Assembly (NCBI RefSeq): GCF_900090205.1
Contig: NZ_LT607802.1
Coordinates: 1,025,846-1,089,845, forward strand
Direction of reading: 5' to 3'
From: Vogesella sp. LIG4
GTDB taxonomy: Bacteria > Pseudomonadota > Gammaproteobacteria > Burkholderiales > Chromobacteriaceae
DNA: 64,000 nucleotides
Shown here one piece after another: positions 28,671-37,240 of this stretch. A model generated the notes under the pieces. That model was not told the origin of the DNA, ran no database searches, and worked only from the letters and a program-made list of their open reading frames with translations. Within the stretch, counting starts at the first letter, position 1. The number at the start of each line of letters is the position of its first letter. The position numbers and the translations under genes are program-made.

Positions 28671-29440
28671 TTTTCCAGCACCTCTAACAAGCACAGGTGG
28701 CTCAGGTCGCCATAGGCCAGCCTCAGTTCGAAAGTCCCTCGCATACGATGGTGAGCCAGGTCGCCACTCAGCACCCCCGAAACGAGCAGCACCGGAATCA
28801 GCCCAGGATGTAGCTGCAGGTCTTTGCACAACGCGGCCATGGTGACCGGCCCATCTTCGCAGCGACTCTCCACGCGCTCGACAAGGTCGTCATCCAGACA
28901 GCTCTTGGCTTTTTGTGCAGCCTGCTTCAGCTGCCAGGCATTCATACGAATCGGATGATTGGGGTCCGCAGGAATTACGACCGTACGCAAGGGATAGTTA
29001 TTGGCGGCCAGGATGGAACGTGCTCGAGCGAGCTTGTCCCAGTACGCATCGAATCCCTCAAAGCCTTCCGTCTTCACTTCGACAGCACAGTGCAGCCCAC
29101 CATGCCAATCAATACTGAAATCGGGGGTGTACACCCGCTCACCTGGCACGTCGCGATGGCGCAACCTGGCTTCACTTTTGGCTTCTTTGCTAAACAGGAC
29201 TCGCTGGTCAATCAGGTCGACACTGAATGGCTGCGGATGAAACGCTTTGACGCGCGGGTCGATGGCGAGCAGATGCGATACCAACCGTTCGGGGTTGTAT
29301 TCAACGTTGATGTGACCTGATGCCTTCTCACTGAAGGTGCTCAGCTTAGGTTTGCCAAATGTCGATGCGACATGGCGAATACCCGAATCGGCCTCGTTCA
29401 AACGACCGCGACGGCCGTATGAGGGCGCCGCACGGCTCAT
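28667..29440 (-). CDS. TnsA-type 5'-strand endonuclease
   Basis: A 257-residue nuclease that cuts the 5' ends of the element so that transposition is cut-and-paste. The restriction-like catalytic set is present: INVEYNPERL (about residue 50), VYTPDFSIDW (Asp about 106) and CAVEVKTEGF (Glu-x-Lys about 120-122). A C-terminal winged-helix region (DGPVTMAALCKDL onward) fits the known TnsA fold that contacts TnsC. It is the first gene of the four-gene transposition operon. Its presence separates the element from Tn5053/Tn402-type elements, which lack TnsA, and places it with Tn7-like transposons. Confidence 0.88.
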   Translation of the reverse strand: MSRAAPSYGRRGRLNEADSGIRHVASTFGKPKLSTFSEKASGHINVEYNPERLVSHLLAIDPRVKAFHPQPFSVDLIDQRVLFSKEAKSEARLRHRDVPGERVYTPDFSIDWHGGLHCAVEVKTEGFEGFDAYWDKLARARSILAANNYPLRTVVIPADPNHPIRMNAWQLKQAAQKAKSCLDDDLVERVESRCEDGPVTMAALCKDLQLHPGLIPVLLVSGVLSGDLAHHRMRGTFELRLAYGDLSHLCLLEVLEK

Positions 29441-29630
29441 CGCACACCTCCAGCACTGTGTGCATGGCAGACAGAGGTAGTCGGGAGAAGCCCGTATTGA
29501 GGGACAAGCACGTCGGATGAAAACCTCGACGTTTCAGTGCGGTTTTTACGTAGCATTTGGGGCTCAAAATGACTTGTTGCTACGCAGCTTAATGCAGTGT
29601 TTTTGCGAAAAATAGCCCCTATTTTGGCGA

Positions 29631-29772
29631 CATTACAAGCACAATCGCGAAAACTACTTGAGCTGTAAGGAAGTTTTTTGATGAAATTTTTTTTCGCATG
29701 ACAAGCTTGTAGTTGAAACATAACAAGCTTTGTCATGTAAACATGACAAGCTGTCATTTTTACATGACAAGC
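29631..29772. repeat. Cluster of CATGACAAGC repeats, candidate TnsB-binding end
   Basis: Five direct copies of CA(T/A)(G/A/T)ACAAGC start at 29631, 29697, 29719, 29742 and 29763, with additional TGTCATG inverted units between them. They lie 190-330 bases upstream of tnsA, where Tn7-like elements carry their multiple transposase-binding sites. They may double as the operator of the tns operon. The exact terminus and target duplication were not found. Confidence 0.65.
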
Positions 29773-30030
29773 ACCAAAATTTATCTTTATAAAACAAAAA
29801 GATAGAGACAGACAAAAGTGGAGAGGAATAGGCAGAAAAGCAGGGGATGGTAGGTAAAATTCGACAAAATACTTGAGCGGCATTAAATATTGACACAATA
29901 AAATGCCATACGGCTCACACCGCAAATGACGCCTACTGACAATTACTTTCATACAAAAGCAAGTGCTAGCCACACGTCCCGATATGCATCGAAATACATT
30001 CGACATCACCATCTCGCTGACAGCCTGGCA
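29773..30030. other. AT-rich gene-free stretch
   Basis: No gene or hairpin that I can support. Low GC and purine-rich runs mark it as part of the mobile segment. Minus-strand frames here lack domain similarity. Confidence 0.4.
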
Positions 30031-30187
30031 CATGGTCAGCTCCCGTGTCGTACCCTCTCATAAATAGCGAGTCCGACCGCGGTAGCGGCTCACATCAAAA
30101 CAGTCAGGTTCAGGCGCAAAACGTCAGGTCAGCGTTGCACTGACATCTACCAACCCTAGGTCACGGGAAGGAGGTTTTCAAGCCGGG
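30031..30187. repeat. Long direct repeat, copy 2
   Basis: Matches 20025-20180 over about 155 bases in the same orientation and at a similar distance from the CATGACAAGC/CGTTACAAGC-type units. It marks the outer border of the region shared between the two Tn7-like end segments and may include the transposon terminus. Confidence 0.8.
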
Positions 30188-30547
30188 AAAATGCATCCAA
30201 CCACCCTGTAGCTAAGCATTTGAAACAGCAACCAAGTAGTTAACTGTCTAACTATGCGCTTCGGCAATGGCGGAAGAATTTCGGTACCAGCAAGCAGCTA
30301 ACCGCTTGGCACGCATCGTGGCCAACTCACCTCATGAACAGCGTGTTTCTCCGCTCCTGTAGCCTCCTTTTTGGTGACTAGTATCGTCCGAATTTGGTGC
30401 GATGAAGCATGCTGGGCAAGTCAGCATGCCGTGAACAATCAACCAATTCGCTCAACAAAGCCATGCCCAGCCGTTATCATGTTTGCATGATTAGCAGGGG
30501 CGATTGCCCGTGCTTGGCCGCAGTGAAATTCAAGGAATTATCTCGTT
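30188..30547. other. Leader region of the type I restriction operon
   Basis: No gene recognised. This should hold the promoter of the hsdM-led operon. A partial inverted repeat around the GCATGCTGGGC/GCCATGCCCAGC words (30408-30474) is a candidate regulatory structure. I see no sequence continuing the hsdM interrupted at 23418. Confidence 0.45.
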
Positions 30548-32089
30548 ATGCTTACAGGCGAAATCCGTTCCCAAGTTAACGCCATCTGGGACGCCTGCTG
30601 GTCGGGTGGCATCTCCAACCCGATGGAAGTGCTGGAACAAATTACCTACTTGCTGTTCATCCGCCGACTGGACGATGCACACACGCGGGAAGAGTCCATG
30701 GCTGCGCTGCTCCGCAAGCCCATGGCCACCCGTATTTTCCCGGAGGGTAATGACCCCAAAGGGCGTCCGTACGACGACCTGCGTTGGTCACGATTCAAGA
30801 ATTTTTCCGCCGCCGAAATGCATACGGTCGTTGGCGAGCATGTTTTCCCCTTCCTCCGCAGCCTTGGTGGTGATGGTTCCACCTATGCGCAACACATGAA
30901 GGACGCGCGTTACACCATCCCGACTGCCGGCCTGCTGTCCAGGATTGTGGACATGCTCGACCACGTACCGATGGAAGACCGGGACACCAAGGGTGACCTG
31001 TACGAATACATGCTGGGTAAGATTGCCGCAGCCGGACAGAACGGCCAATTCCGTACTCCGCGCCATATCATCAAGCTGATGGTGGCACTAACCCGCCCCA
31101 CCCCCAAAGACATCATCTGCGACCCAGCCAGCGGCACCTGCGGCTTCCTGGTAGCGGCAGGCGAATACCTGCGCGAGCAATACCCTGACTTGCTCAACGA
31201 CTTTGAGACCCGTACACACTTCCACCACGGCATGTTCCACGGCTACGACTTCGACAACACCATGTTGCGCATTGGCTCCATGAACATGGCGTTGCACGGT
31301 GTTGATAACCCGGATATCCGTTACAAGGATTCGCTTGCACAAGACCACGCCGGTGACGAAGAGAAGTACAGCCTCATCCTCGCCAACCCGCCGTTTGCCG
31401 GTAGCCTCGACTACGAGAACACCGCCAAAGACCTGCTCAGCATCGTCAAAACCAAGAAGACCGAGCTGCTGTTCCTGGCACTATTCCTGCGCCTTCTCAA
31501 GCCTGGCGGCCGGGCTGCTGTCATCGTGCCCGATGGCGTGCTGTTCGGCTCCAGTAAGGCACACAAGGCGCTGCGGCAGATGCTGGTGGAAGAACAGAAG
31601 CTGGACGGGGTGATTTCGCTGCCAGCCGGTGCGTTCAAGCCCTATGCCGGCGTCTCTACCGCCATCTTGCTGTTCACCAAAACCAACTCGGGCGGCACCG
31701 ACCATGTATGGTTCTACGACATGCAGGCCGATGGCTGGAGCCTCGACGACAAGCGTCAGCCGCTGCTGGACGAGGACAAGCTCGGCCCTAACCCGGCCCA
31801 GCCACTGACCGAGGCCGAACACGCCAAGAACAACCTGCCCGATGCACTGGCCCGCTGGTCCCAACGCGACGGCAGTGAACGCAGCAACCCACGCACCGCG
31901 CAGAGCTTCTGCGTACCCAAGGCCGACATTGCGGCGCAGGGTTACGACCTCAGCATCAACCGCTACAAGGAGGTGGTGCATGAAGCGGTGGAGCACGACC
32001 ACCCGTTGGACATCCTCGCCAAACTAAAGAGGCTCGAAGTCGAGATTCAGATTGATATGGCTGAGTTGGAAGGGATGCTGAGTAAATGA
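30548..32089 (+). CDS. hsdM: Type I restriction-modification methyltransferase subunit HsdM
   Basis: A full-length 513-residue adenine-N6 methylase subunit. The helical N-terminal domain (EIRSQVNAIWDACWSGGIS, EQITYLLFIRRLDD) is followed by motif I (CDPASGTCGFLVAAGEYL, about 195-212) and motif IV LILANPPFAG (about 281). The C-terminus is the usual helical tail that contacts HsdS. It methylates the host site and is required for HsdR cleavage. It heads a compact operon, and its stop overlaps hsdS by ATGA. The start has the expected conserved N-terminal spacing. Confidence 0.95.
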   Translation: MLTGEIRSQVNAIWDACWSGGISNPMEVLEQITYLLFIRRLDDAHTREESMAALLRKPMATRIFPEGNDPKGRPYDDLRWSRFKNFSAAEMHTVVGEHVFPFLRSLGGDGSTYAQHMKDARYTIPTAGLLSRIVDMLDHVPMEDRDTKGDLYEYMLGKIAAAGQNGQFRTPRHIIKLMVALTRPTPKDIICDPASGTCGFLVAAGEYLREQYPDLLNDFETRTHFHHGMFHGYDFDNTMLRIGSMNMALHGVDNPDIRYKDSLAQDHAGDEEKYSLILANPPFAGSLDYENTAKDLLSIVKTKKTELLFLALFLRLLKPGGRAAVIVPDGVLFGSSKAHKALRQMLVEEQKLDGVISLPAGAFKPYAGVSTAILLFTKTNSGGTDHVWFYDMQADGWSLDDKRQPLLDEDKLGPNPAQPLTEAEHAKNNLPDALARWSQRDGSERSNPRTAQSFCVPKADIAAQGYDLSINRYKEVVHEAVEHDHPLDILAKLKRLEVEIQIDMAELEGMLSK

Positions 32090-33204
32090 GCGACTGGCAA
32101 AGCCTGACGCTAGGCGATATTTTTGAAATTTCGTCGAGTAAGCGCGTATTGCAAAGTGACTGGCAATCTTCTGGTGTCCCTTTCTATCGGGCGCGCGAGA
32201 TTGTTCGGCTTGCAAGGGACGGAGAGATTGATAACGAGCTTTTCATCTCCGAAGAGCTTTTCGCTGAGTTTCAGGAGAAATATGGAGTTCCAGAGGCTGG
32301 CGACTTAATGGTTTCAGCAGTTGGAACGCTTGGCGCATGCTATGTGGTAGGTCCGAATGACCGCTTCTACTACAAGGATGCCAGCGTACTCAGATTCAAA
32401 GCCAAGCGCGAAATCTGCTCGCGTTTCTTTCAGCATGCTTTCCGAACGGCCGAGTTGTTAGACCAAGTACATGCTGGCTCTGGGTCCACTGTAGGCACTT
32501 ACACGATTGAGCGTGCTAACTCAACGCGAGTTCGTGTCCCCCCCCTCCCCGAACAACGCCGCATCGCCGCCATCCTCGACAAAGCCGACGCCCTGCGCAC
32601 CAAGCGCCGCGAGGCCTTGGCCCAACTCGACCGTCTTGCGCAGTCGATTTTTGTGGAGATGTTTGGGGACCCGGTGACGAACCCGCACAAGTTGGAGAAG
32701 AAGTCTCTAGGTAACCTGCTAAAGGTAAAGAGTGGTGACTTTCTTCCGGCATCGGAAATGGCAAGTGATGGGTCATATCCAGTTTTCGGAGGGAACGGTA
32801 TAAACGGCTACCACGATGAGTACATGTTTGATAGCCGCCAAATCGTAATTGGTAGAGTTGGTGTTTATTGCGGGTGCGTGCACATAACACCTGCCAATAG
32901 CTGGGTAACTGACAATGCGCTTTATGTGAGCGAGCACGATGCAAGAGTTAGCTTCGATTTTCTTGCGTACTCGTTGCAGTCGGCGAACCTGAATCAGTAT
33001 GCAAGCCAGTCGGCGCAGCCGCTTATCTCCGGTACGCGCATATATCCAGTTGAGATACTTGTGCCGCCCAAACAGCAGCAGGCGGAGTTCATCGCTCGAC
33101 TGGATGCCTCTAAGAAGGTAGAGCAGCGATTTGCGGAATCGTCGAACGAGCTTGATGCACTCTTTGCATCACTCCAACACCGCGCCTTCCGGGGAGAGCT
33201 CTGA
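32086..33204 (+). CDS. hsdS: Type I restriction specificity subunit HsdS
   Basis: A 372-residue specificity subunit that sets the recognition sequence of the HsdMRS complex. It has two target-recognition domains (about 1-140 and 200-330). They are separated by the conserved helical spacer LPEQRRIAAILDKADALRTK (about 148-195) and closed by a C-terminal repeat helix (PPKQQQAEFIARLDASKKV). Both halves look intact. The two bipartite half-sites cannot be read from sequence. It is coupled to hsdM by a four-base overlap and followed two bases later by the DUF262 gene. Confidence 0.94.
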   Translation: MSDWQSLTLGDIFEISSSKRVLQSDWQSSGVPFYRAREIVRLARDGEIDNELFISEELFAEFQEKYGVPEAGDLMVSAVGTLGACYVVGPNDRFYYKDASVLRFKAKREICSRFFQHAFRTAELLDQVHAGSGSTVGTYTIERANSTRVRVPPLPEQRRIAAILDKADALRTKRREALAQLDRLAQSIFVEMFGDPVTNPHKLEKKSLGNLLKVKSGDFLPASEMASDGSYPVFGGNGINGYHDEYMFDSRQIVIGRVGVYCGCVHITPANSWVTDNALYVSEHDARVSFDFLAYSLQSANLNQYASQSAQPLISGTRIYPVEILVPPKQQQAEFIARLDASKKVEQRFAESSNELDALFASLQHRAFRGEL

Positions 33205-33206
33205 CC

Positions 33207-34937
33207 ATGCAACAGCAAAACATCCCCATCGGCACCTTGGTGGACATGTACAAGCGCGGCGAACTGCGCCTGCCGGAAATCCAACGCCATTACGTATGGC
33301 GAGCCACGCGGGTGCGTGACCTGCTGGATTCGCTGTATCGCGGCTACCCCAGCGGTTCCATCCTGATGTGGGAGACCGACGAGCCAGTGCCAACGCGGGA
33401 CTTTGCGATTGCACAGGACTCCACCGCCTTTGCTGGTCGCAAATTGTTACTGGATGGGCAGCAACGTCTGACTTCATTGACCGCTGTGCTGAGCGGCACT
33501 TCGGTTCAGGTGCGTGGGCGAAAACGGCCCATCGACATCTTGTTCAACCTCGACCACCCGGATGGTCCGCCGACCGACATCGTGGAAGTGGAAAGTGATG
33601 AGGATGCGCCTACCTCCAGTGATGATGAGTTGAACGACGAGGCCGAAGATAGCGAGGATGGCAACGAGCAGGGCCTGCAGGAAAAATTGAACCGGCGCAC
33701 CTTTGTGGTGGCCGCCAAGAACTTGGCCTCGCAACCTCAGTGGGTGTCGGTGAGCGCCGTGTTTGCCACCGCCAATGATGCGGAGATTCTGAAGAAGGCC
33801 GGCATCACCTCCTTCGACGACCCGCGCTTCCAGAAGTATTCCGACCGACTGAAGAAGCTGCGTGCCATCAAGGACTACCAGTACGTAGTGCACGTGCTGG
33901 AACGCAGCATGAGCTACGAGGAAGTGACCGAAATCTTCGTACGGGTGAATTCACTCGGCGCCAAGCTGAAGTCTTCCGACCTCGCCTTGGCGCAGATGTC
34001 GTCACGCTGGCCAAATCTGCTGAAAGAGTTGGAAGCGTTTCAGGAGGAGTGCGAGCAAAGCTGGTTCACGATTGAGCTAGGTCAGCTGGTACGCGCCATT
34101 GTGGTATTCGCCACCCAGCAGTGTTTATTCCGCACCGTGGCCTCGACCCATATCGACAAACTCAAGGAAGGCTGGCTCCAGGCTCAGGAAGGGCTGCGCT
34201 TTGCCATCAACTTCTTGCGCAGCAATGCAGGCATCGAGGACGAGTCTCTACTGTCCTCACCCATGTTCATCCATGTGCTGGCGGCGGTTAGCCGCATCAA
34301 AGACAACAAACTGACTGCCGACGAGCAGCATGCGCTGCTGCATTGGCTGCTGGTAGCTAATGCACGTGGCCGCTACTCGCGCGGCTCAACCGAGACCCTG
34401 CTGAATGAGGACTTGGCCATTCTGTATCGGGGCGAGGGTATTGTCGGGCTGATGGAGCCGGTGAAGCGCCAGTTCGGCCGGCTGCATGTAGAACCTAACG
34501 ACCTGGCGGGGCGCGGGGTGAATAGTCCGCTGTTCTCGCTAGCTTACCTTGCTCTGAAAGCTGCCGGTGCCAAGGACTGGTATAGCGGATTGGGGCTGTC
34601 GCTGACCCATCAGGGCAAGCTGCACTTCATCCAGTGGCACCACGTTATTCCCAAGTCGCTGCTCAAGGAGCGCAGCTACGAAACCGGCGAAATCAATGAA
34701 ATCGCCAACATGGCCTTCATTACCGGCCAGACTAATCGCCGCATCAGCAATAAGGAAGCGACGCAGTATCTGGTAGACATAGTGGCCAAGCAGGGCAAGG
34801 AAGCACTGGAAAGCCAGTGCGTACCGACTGACCCGGCGCTATGGTCTACCGAGGCTTATAGGGACTTCCTAACAATGCGCAGGGCTGCGTTGACAGAGCG
34901 AATGAATGCATTCATTCGGGAGAAGGCAAAGCTATGA
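33207..34937 (+). CDS. DUF262/HNH protein, GmrSD-like
   Basis: A 576-residue protein with an N-terminal DUF262 domain (LPEIQRHYVWRATRVRDLLDSLYRGYPSG; LLDGQQRLTSLTAVLSG, about 80-96, the DGQQR nucleotide-binding motif) and a C-terminal HNH-like segment (FIQWHHVIPKSLL, about 473-485; MAFITGQTNRRISNK). An acidic low-complexity linker (DEDAPTSSDDELNDEAEDSE, about 132-151) separates the first block from the rest. DUF262-HNH proteins include the type IV enzyme GmrSD, which cuts glucosylated phage DNA, and BREX-associated BrxU. Placing it between hsdS and a toxin-antitoxin-like pair, with overlaps, suggests a second barrier against modified DNA that escapes the type I enzyme. Substrate preference is inference. 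Confidence 0.85.
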   Translation: MQQQNIPIGTLVDMYKRGELRLPEIQRHYVWRATRVRDLLDSLYRGYPSGSILMWETDEPVPTRDFAIAQDSTAFAGRKLLLDGQQRLTSLTAVLSGTSVQVRGRKRPIDILFNLDHPDGPPTDIVEVESDEDAPTSSDDELNDEAEDSEDGNEQGLQEKLNRRTFVVAAKNLASQPQWVSVSAVFATANDAEILKKAGITSFDDPRFQKYSDRLKKLRAIKDYQYVVHVLERSMSYEEVTEIFVRVNSLGAKLKSSDLALAQMSSRWPNLLKELEAFQEECEQSWFTIELGQLVRAIVVFATQQCLFRTVASTHIDKLKEGWLQAQEGLRFAINFLRSNAGIEDESLLSSPMFIHVLAAVSRIKDNKLTADEQHALLHWLLVANARGRYSRGSTETLLNEDLAILYRGEGIVGLMEPVKRQFGRLHVEPNDLAGRGVNSPLFSLAYLALKAAGAKDWYSGLGLSLTHQGKLHFIQWHHVIPKSLLKERSYETGEINEIANMAFITGQTNRRISNKEATQYLVDIVAKQGKEALESQCVPTDPALWSTEAYRDFLTMRRAALTERMNAFIREKAKL

Positions 34938-35944
34938 CCGACCTGACTACCGAAAAGCATCGGCGGCAGAACATCCTGAACAACCGCTATGCCCTGCAAG
35001 CTGCCGAACAACACTTGGGGCTTGGAGGGGTGACGTTTGAGGGCGAGACGGTATTCACCAAGCAGCAAGTGGCCATGCTGTTCGACATCAGTGATGCCAC
35101 GGTTGAACGCTACATTGCTACGCACGGGGATGAGCTACGCGCAAATGGCTACACCTTGCTAAGGGGGTCAAAGCTCAATGAATTCAAGAACTTAATTGAT
35201 GGTACCCTCATCAATGAGGGTACCAAAACCAGCATCCTTGGCGTGTTCAGCTTCCGCGCTGTTTTGAACCTTGCCATGTTGCTGACCGAGAGCGAACGCG
35301 CAAAGCTGGTTCGAACCCGGGTACTAGACATCGTGATGGACGTGCTGGCCAAAAAAACCGGAGGGCAGACCAAGTTCATCAACCAACGTGACGACCGTTA
35401 CTTGACCGCAGCTTTTCAGGAAGCCAACTACCGAAAGCAGTTCACCGACGCGTTAGACGCATACGTAGAGGGCAATCAATGGAAGTATGGAAGGTTCACC
35501 AACCTGATTTACCAAAGCATTTTCCAAGAAAATGCATCTGAATATCGCAAGATTCTAAAGCTAGCCGAACAGGAAAGCATTCGGGAAACGATGTATTCCG
35601 AGGTGCTGACCGTCATCGCCAGTTACGAAGCTGGGATTGCACATGAGCTTCAGCAGGAGTCTCAAAAGCTTGCCCGTAAACTCACGCAAAAGGAAACAGA
35701 AACACTGTTTGGCAGGTTCGAGAGCCATCCACTGTTCAAACCTCTGATTCTGGATGCCAGAACCAAGATGGCAAGCAGAGACCTTGGCTTTCGGGATGCG
35801 TTGCACCACAAGCTCGAAGCATACATCCAGTCCGTTCCTGAGGCAGACTTCGAGCGATTCCTTGGTGAAACCAGCCGGTCGTTAGAAGAAAGACTGAGCG
35901 ACCCGGAGACGCTAGCTGTTTTCAAGCGGCTCAAGGATAGATGA
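34934..35944 (+). CDS. Putative DNA-binding antitoxin-like partner of the Doc protein
   Basis: A 336-residue protein overlapping both neighbours by ATGA. The N-terminus (about 30-75: VFTKQQVAMLFDISDATVERYIATHGDELRANGYTLLRG) is an HTH resembling that of RhuM-like and phage regulatory proteins. The middle is helical (FSFRAVLNLAMLLTESERAKLVRTRVLDIV) and the C-terminus is helical and charged. Because it directly precedes a Doc/Fic toxin with coupled translation, a role as repressor and neutralising partner is the simplest reading. It is much longer than Phd antitoxins and lacks the usual inhibitory (S/T)xxxE(G/N) motif in a position I can recognise. The assignment rests mainly on context. Confidence 0.65.
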   Translation: MTDLTTEKHRRQNILNNRYALQAAEQHLGLGGVTFEGETVFTKQQVAMLFDISDATVERYIATHGDELRANGYTLLRGSKLNEFKNLIDGTLINEGTKTSILGVFSFRAVLNLAMLLTESERAKLVRTRVLDIVMDVLAKKTGGQTKFINQRDDRYLTAAFQEANYRKQFTDALDAYVEGNQWKYGRFTNLIYQSIFQENASEYRKILKLAEQESIRETMYSEVLTVIASYEAGIAHELQQESQKLARKLTQKETETLFGRFESHPLFKPLILDARTKMASRDLGFRDALHHKLEAYIQSVPEADFERFLGETSRSLEERLSDPETLAVFKRLKDR

Positions 35945-36411
35945 GCATGGACGAGCATCAAGGGCTGAAGTTTTTCTACTTTGATGCCGGTCATGCAGAG
36001 CAAGTGCATGACTGGATTATCGAAAATTCAGGTGGGTTGCCCGGCACCAAAAGCCGGCACCATCTGGAAAGCCCACTGGCACATATCCAGAACGATGATT
36101 ACTACCCTGAAATGGCGGATAAGCTAGCGTTTCTGATTTACGCCATCAACAAGAACCATGCTTTTCATGATGGTAATAAACGCTCTTCGATTGCGCTGGG
36201 TGCGTACTTTCTGGAACTGAATGGGTACGACTATGTGGTGCGCCGCTTTGTGCTCGAAATGGAAAACATTGCAGTATATGTGGCAGCAAACGCCATTGAC
36301 AGGCAGTTGCTTCGACGAATCGTTGAATCTCTGATGTACGAAGAGGACTACTCCGAGGCCCTGAAGCTGGATTTGATTACAGCGATTTCCTCATATGTAG
36401 GGGAAGAGTAA
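35941..36411 (+). CDS. Doc/Fic-family toxin
   Basis: A 156-residue single-domain Fic protein of the death-on-curing type. The Fic motif reads HAFHDGNKRSS (about residues 74-84), preceded by a flap-like stretch (LESPLAHI, about 41-48). Catalytic His, the acid in the loop and the terminal Arg are intact. Doc phosphorylates EF-Tu, while classical Fic proteins AMPylate targets; the HxFx(D/N)(A/G)NKR form here is closer to Doc-like members. It ends the coupled block hsdM-hsdS-DUF262-regulator-doc. If coupled to restriction failure it could act as a last-resort growth arrest, which is inference. Confidence 0.88.
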   Translation: MSMDEHQGLKFFYFDAGHAEQVHDWIIENSGGLPGTKSRHHLESPLAHIQNDDYYPEMADKLAFLIYAINKNHAFHDGNKRSSIALGAYFLELNGYDYVVRRFVLEMENIAVYVAANAIDRQLLRRIVESLMYEEDYSEALKLDLITAISSYVGEE

Positions 36412-36519
36412 AACGCGCTTTCAATCGGAAGAAGACGACCGTACATTCTGTACGACCAATCTGTCATCTAGGCAAAGGCCGTAAGATGACCTCACGATAA
36501 CCTGCGGAAGGAGATTGGA

Positions 36520-37140
36520 ATGCGTCGTCCGGAATCAGTAAAAGCACTGGAAACGCTAGGGCGAACCCGGCTGTCGCCTTCTTTTTTCATGCGCGAGTTC
36601 TTGTACAGCGAGATAGCAAATCTGCATGGGTTGTCTAATATCCCGGACGACCCCGACTTGGCAATTGAAGTTGGCCGCAAGCTTTGCGAAGAGCTGCTAG
36701 AACCACTGAATGCGACCTTTGGCCGGGTCGCCATACGGTCTTCTTACCGCTCCTGTCTGGTCAACCAGTTTGGTAATGAAAACAAACTGGGCTGCGCACG
36801 TAATGAGGCCAACTATGCAGGTCATATCTGGGACAAGCGGGATGCAGAAGGTCTTACCGGTGCGATGGCCTGCATCGTGTTGCCCTGGTTCACCGACCGA
36901 TATCAGCAGGGCACAGACTGGCGCGCACTAGCCTATTGGATTCATGACCACCTGCCTTACAGCTCGCTGGAATTCTTCCCTAGCGATGGTCTCTGCGCAT
37001 TCAACATCGGCTGGCACGAAAAGCCGAAGAAAATCATTCACAACTATATCCCACCCGCTTGCAAGTTGATAAACGGCGATGCATCACCTAGCGACCAGGC
37101 CATGCTGTATGCCGACTTCCCCCTGCTACGACAAAAATAA
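36520..37140 (+). CDS. Peptidase M15-like protein of type I loci
   Basis: A 206-residue protein with a strong AAGGAG ribosome-binding site 8 bases ahead of the start. The sequence (SFFMREFLYSEIANLHGLSN; RVAIRSSYRSCLVNQFGN; NEANYAGHIWDKRDAEG; FNIGWHEKPKK) follows the outline of M15-type D-Ala-D-Ala peptidases: SxYRS, a His after it, and a late His in a WHE motif. The canonical SxHxxGxAxD metal motif is altered to YAGHIWDKRD, so activity is uncertain. There is no signal peptide, which is odd for a cell-wall enzyme. I recognise similar genes only as hypothetical neighbours of hsdR. A moonlighting or inactivated fold is possible. Confidence 0.6.
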   Translation: MRRPESVKALETLGRTRLSPSFFMREFLYSEIANLHGLSNIPDDPDLAIEVGRKLCEELLEPLNATFGRVAIRSSYRSCLVNQFGNENKLGCARNEANYAGHIWDKRDAEGLTGAMACIVLPWFTDRYQQGTDWRALAYWIHDHLPYSSLEFFPSDGLCAFNIGWHEKPKKIIHNYIPPACKLINGDASPSDQAMLYADFPLLRQK

Positions 37141-37240
37141 GCTGAACCTAGCTGGGTAGCTCGCAACCTATGCCAATCTCAATGGCATTTATTGTGGTGT
37201 AGCAATAGAATTATCAGCATAACCGCAGTCGGGAGTACAA

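Noticed and set aside
23825..29440. CRISPR-associated (guide-directed) transposon
   Set aside because: No Cas genes or array, and TniQ is a long TnsD-like form with many HTH segments rather than the short Cascade-bound form.
29697..29772. Possible CRISPR array in the CATGACAAGC cluster
   Set aside because: Units are only about ten bases, spacing is irregular, some are inverted, and no cas gene is present. It fits transposon-end binding sites better.
30548..32089. Continuation of the hsdM broken at 23418
   Set aside because: This hsdM is complete with its own N-terminus and a different sequence, so it is not the missing half.
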